From: Dehalococcoidales bacterium
GTDB lineage: Bacteria; Chloroflexota; Dehalococcoidia; Dehalococcoidales; JAQTRN01
DNA: 7,674 bases
Direction of reading: 5' to 3'
Assembly (NCBI GenBank): GCA_028711795.1
Contig: JAQTRN010000039.1
Span: 1-7,674 of the forward strand
The notes under the pieces were generated by a model, which was given only the letters and a program-made list of their open reading frames with translations, was not told the origin of the DNA and ran no database searches. The number at the start of each line of letters is the position of its first letter. The first letter of the stretch is position 1. A program made the position numbers and the translations under genes. Shown one piece after another: positions 6,395 through 7,674 of this stretch.

Positions 6395-6907
6395 TTAGTT
6401 TATCTTCAGCAGGTTTATCTGAAAGGTCAAGTCCTGGCCGGCCAAAGGGGAGTTGGCGTCTACGGTGATAGTTGTCTCAGAAACGGCAGTGACGACAACC
6501 AGCACGGTTTGGCCGCTGGCGTCGGTACTTTGCAGGTGGTCCCCGACCTTTGGGTCTATCCCCTCCGCCAGTTGACTCCGGTCCAGCGTGAATATCAGGT
6601 CATCCCTGTGGTCGCCATAAGCATCCGCCGCCAGAATGGTGATGGTTTTCGATTCCCCGACCTTCATCCCCACTATGGCTTCCTCAAAATCGGGCAGGAA
6701 ATTCCCCTCGCCTAAAACAAGCTCAAGGGGTTCACTGCCCACCGATGTCTCGTATAAGGTGCCGTCGGCTAAGGTCAAAGTATAATGGACCTGGACAGTA
6801 TCCCCGGTTTCAGCTATCGACTTGGAACCACAAGCCGATAAGAATGTGGCCCCGAACAAACAAATACCGGCCAAAAGGCAAACCAAAATAAGATGGCTCT
6901 TCTTCAA
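6395..6907 (-). CDS. SlyD-like FKBP-type peptidyl-prolyl isomerase, predicted lipoprotein
   Basis: This protein of 170 residues would catalyse proline cis-trans isomerisation and assist folding outside the cytoplasmic membrane. Residues 1-25 form a lipoprotein signal: K2, K3, a hydrophobic core, then lipobox LSAC with lipidated C26. The FKBP fold starts near D36 with VQVHYTLTLADGTLYETS, then LVLGEGNFLPDFEEAIVGMKVGE (63-85). The sequence AADAYGDHRDD leads into an inserted flap domain (about 100-145). The end, TITVDANSPLAGQDLTFQINL, is the SlyD-type signature; the His-rich metal tail of E. coli SlyD is absent. The start is a TTG at 6907 with a GGAG ribosome site 8 bases upstream. No ATG precedes the signal peptide, so TTG is needed. 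Transcription may come from a TATAAT at 6974-6979, divergent from the cupin promoter. Confidence 0.92.
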   Translation of the reverse strand: MKKSHLILVCLLAGICLFGATFLSACGSKSIAETGDTVQVHYTLTLADGTLYETSVGSEPLELVLGEGNFLPDFEEAIVGMKVGESKTITILAADAYGDHRDDLIFTLDRSQLAEGIDPKVGDHLQSTDASGQTVLVVVTAVSETTITVDANSPLAGQDLTFQINLLKIN

Positions 6908-6973
6908 CGCTAAATCTCCTGCTTACATTTAATAGAGCGTGAATCAACCATAGTTGGATTACGTCTTACATTA

Positions 6974-7001
6974 ATTATACACTTTATCCCGACTGCCGCA
7001 A
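6974..7001 (-). promoter_or_regulatory. Candidate promoter of the lipoprotein isomerase gene
   Basis: On the minus strand, TTGCGG (6996-7001) is followed after 16 bases by a perfect TATAAT (6974-6979). The start would be near 6967, giving a leader of about 60 bases. The -35 match is weak, and its position overlaps the region used by the divergent cupin promoter. Confidence 0.45.
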
Positions 7002-7016
7002 TTTGGGTTTAAATGC

Positions 7017-7022
7017 TATAAT
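7017..7022 (+). promoter_or_regulatory. -10 box of the cupin gene promoter
   Basis: A perfect TATAAT lies 24 bases before the cupin ATG; a start near 7029 leaves a short leader with AGGAGG at 7035-7040. The -35 region (around 6993-6999, CTGCCGC) is poor, so activity may need an activator or may be modest. Confidence 0.5.
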
Positions 7023-7046
7023 TAGCGCAATAAAAGGAGGCGAAAG

Positions 7047-7436
7047 ATGACAGGATACGTTGGCTCAATCGAAAAACAGACTTTAAGCAACAAATACTTC
7101 CGGCAGGTCTTGTATACCGGGAAATACGCTCAACTCGTCGTGATGTGCTTACAACCCGGCGAAGAGATCGGGAATGAGGTACATGCTAAGGTCGACCAGT
7201 TCTTCCGCATCGAGCAGGGTGAGGCCACCTTTATTTTCGGCGGCAAAGAAAAACACGCGGTCAAAGACGGCGACGCGGTTATCGTTCCCGCAGGCACATA
7301 CCATAATGTAATCAATGCCTCGAAGACAACCCAGTTGAAGCTATACACCATATACTCCCCACCCAACCACCCTGCTAAGACGGTGCACAAGACGAAGGCC
7401 GAGGCCGAGAAGGCTGAAGCGGAAGGGCATCACTAG
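7047..7436 (+). CDS. Small single-domain cupin protein
   Basis: This 129-residue protein contains one cupin beta-barrel and probably binds a metal. Motif 1 is PGEEIGNEVHAKVDQFFRIEQGE (37-59), with candidate ligands E44, H46 and Q51. Motif 2 is GDAVIVPAGTYHNVIN (75-90), with H86. The motif is a variant of the standard HxH...E: the first His is Glu and the Glu is Gln. This pattern, with YTIYSPPNHP and a charged HKTKAEAEKAEAE tail, is one I recall as very conserved across many bacterial cupins annotated only as cupin or ManC-like proteins. Substrate and reaction are unknown. The ATG at 7047 has AGGAGG six bases upstream. The gene stands alone, diverging from the isomerase gene and converging with the carbonic-anhydrase-like gene. 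Confidence 0.92.
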   Translation: MTGYVGSIEKQTLSNKYFRQVLYTGKYAQLVVMCLQPGEEIGNEVHAKVDQFFRIEQGEATFIFGGKEKHAVKDGDAVIVPAGTYHNVINASKTTQLKLYTIYSPPNHPAKTVHKTKAEAEKAEAEGHH

Positions 7437-7456
7437 TCAGGGACGGCCATATCCAC

Positions 7457-7502
7457 TCCGGTCGTTTGAGGAATCGCTGGATATATAGTGGCAGCGACCG
7501 GA
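7457..7502 (+). repeat. Nested inverted repeats downstream of the cupin gene
   Basis: TCCGGTCG (7457-7464) is a perfect inverted match to CGACCGGA (7495-7502). Inside it, TCGCTG (7474-7479) matches CAGCGA (7492-7497) across a 12-base loop. The two right arms overlap, so only one hairpin can form at a time. No T-run follows, so terminator function is uncertain. The right arms are the T-stem and acceptor part of the tRNA-like sequence at 7489-7551. Confidence 0.4.
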
Positions 7503-7551
7503 CTTGAACCAGTAATATTACGCATTCAGGTGACTTGCTAACCCTGCTACC
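7489..7551 (-). other. tRNA 3'-end-like sequence (tRNA remnant or attachment-site candidate)
   Basis: Read on the minus strand, ACTGG-TTCAAGT-CCGGT forms a good tRNA T-arm (five pairs, one T-G wobble, loop fitting TTCRANNY). It is followed by CGCTGCC and A, as an acceptor strand with its discriminator base, without an encoded CCA. Upstream, GGTAGCA (7551-7545) can pair with six of the seven acceptor bases. The total is only 63 bases, however, and no D-arm or proper anticodon arm folds, so this is not a normal tRNA. It looks like the 3' end of a tRNA left behind by integration or decay. Its 5' edge overlaps the stop codon of the right-edge gene. A chance match is possible. Confidence 0.4.
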
Positions 7552-7673
7552 TAAATTGTATCTTTGCAGGGTAACCCATTCTTGCTCAAACACGTCAACG
7601 CGCCCGTTCTCAAATCATAATACATGCCATATATCTCTATAGACCCCATCTTCAGAGCTTCTTGAACGCTGCT
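7551..7673 (-). CDS. C-terminal end of a probable beta-carbonic anhydrase (starts beyond the right edge)
   Basis: The last 40 codons of a minus-strand gene are in the window. They read SSVQEALKMGSIEIYGMYYD, then LRTGALTCLSKNGLPCKDTI, then TAG. The layout 'V..AL..G...I.G..YD+.TG.+..L' is the usual end of beta-class carbonic anhydrases, where the last strand follows a GxxYDxxTG turn. The enzyme would interconvert carbon dioxide and bicarbonate. The zinc ligands (Cys, His, Cys) would lie outside the window, so the assignment rests only on this short tail. The gene converges with the cupin gene and ends right at the tRNA-like sequence. Codon phase puts the first complete codon at 7673. Confidence 0.55.
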   Translation of the reverse strand, partial: SSVQEALKMGSIEIYGMYYDLRTGALTCLSKNGLPCKDTI

Positions 7674-7674
7674 G

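Noticed and set aside
7489..7551. A functional tRNA or tmRNA on the minus strand
   Set aside because: Only the T-arm and acceptor are convincing; 63 bases is too short, no anticodon loop with a U33 equivalent can be folded, and no tag reading frame is seen.
1..7674. CRISPR array, insertion sequence or transposase
   Set aside because: No regularly spaced repeats, terminal inverted repeats or transposase/integrase motifs were found on either strand.

Overview
This is a bacterial chromosomal window with compact, leader-equipped genes and consensus-like sigma70 promoters. The mix of genes points to an anaerobic-type lineage such as Chloroflexota (Dehalococcoidia-like): a 46-residue DUF5679 zinc protein, a DUF3795 Cys-rich protein, MutS2, a lipoprotein SlyD-like isomerase and a small cupin. 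That placement is inferred from remembered family distribution, not from any search. The left part (about 1-4620) is clearly GC-richer than the middle (about 4700-5530).

Layout. Positions 1-4612 are all on the minus strand. Read in the direction of transcription they are: mutS2 (DNA-processing or ribosome-rescue ATPase with a C-terminal Smr domain), a tiny DUF5679 zinc protein with its own promoter and terminator, an uncharacterised 94-residue protein with a near-perfect promoter, and then an ABC exporter ATPase overlapping an ABC-2 permease that runs off the left edge. Positions 4864-5854 hold two plus-strand genes, a 220-residue AT-rich orphan protein and an 81-residue unknown. They are divergent from mutS2 and convergent with the next block. 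Positions 5901-6907 are minus strand again: a SlyD-like FKBP lipoprotein starting at TTG, followed 44 bases downstream by a DUF3795 Cys-rich protein. A cupin gene (7047-7436) diverges from the lipoprotein. The right edge (7551-7673) carries the last 40 codons of a minus-strand gene that looks like a beta-carbonic anhydrase. Between cupin and carbonic anhydrase lies a sequence that looks like the 3' half of a tRNA without a complete tRNA body.

How the genes work together. The ATPase and permease form one exporter, with overlapping reading frames and a probable shared transcript with the 94-residue gene. The lipoprotein isomerase and the DUF3795 protein may be co-transcribed. The rest look like independent housekeeping or accessory units.

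No multi-gene defence, CRISPR or biosynthetic system is visible. The best leads for novelty are the AT-rich orphan at 4864-5526, which may be a solo restriction-type recognition domain, the tRNA 3'-end remnant near 7489-7551, and the strongly promoted 94-residue protein.
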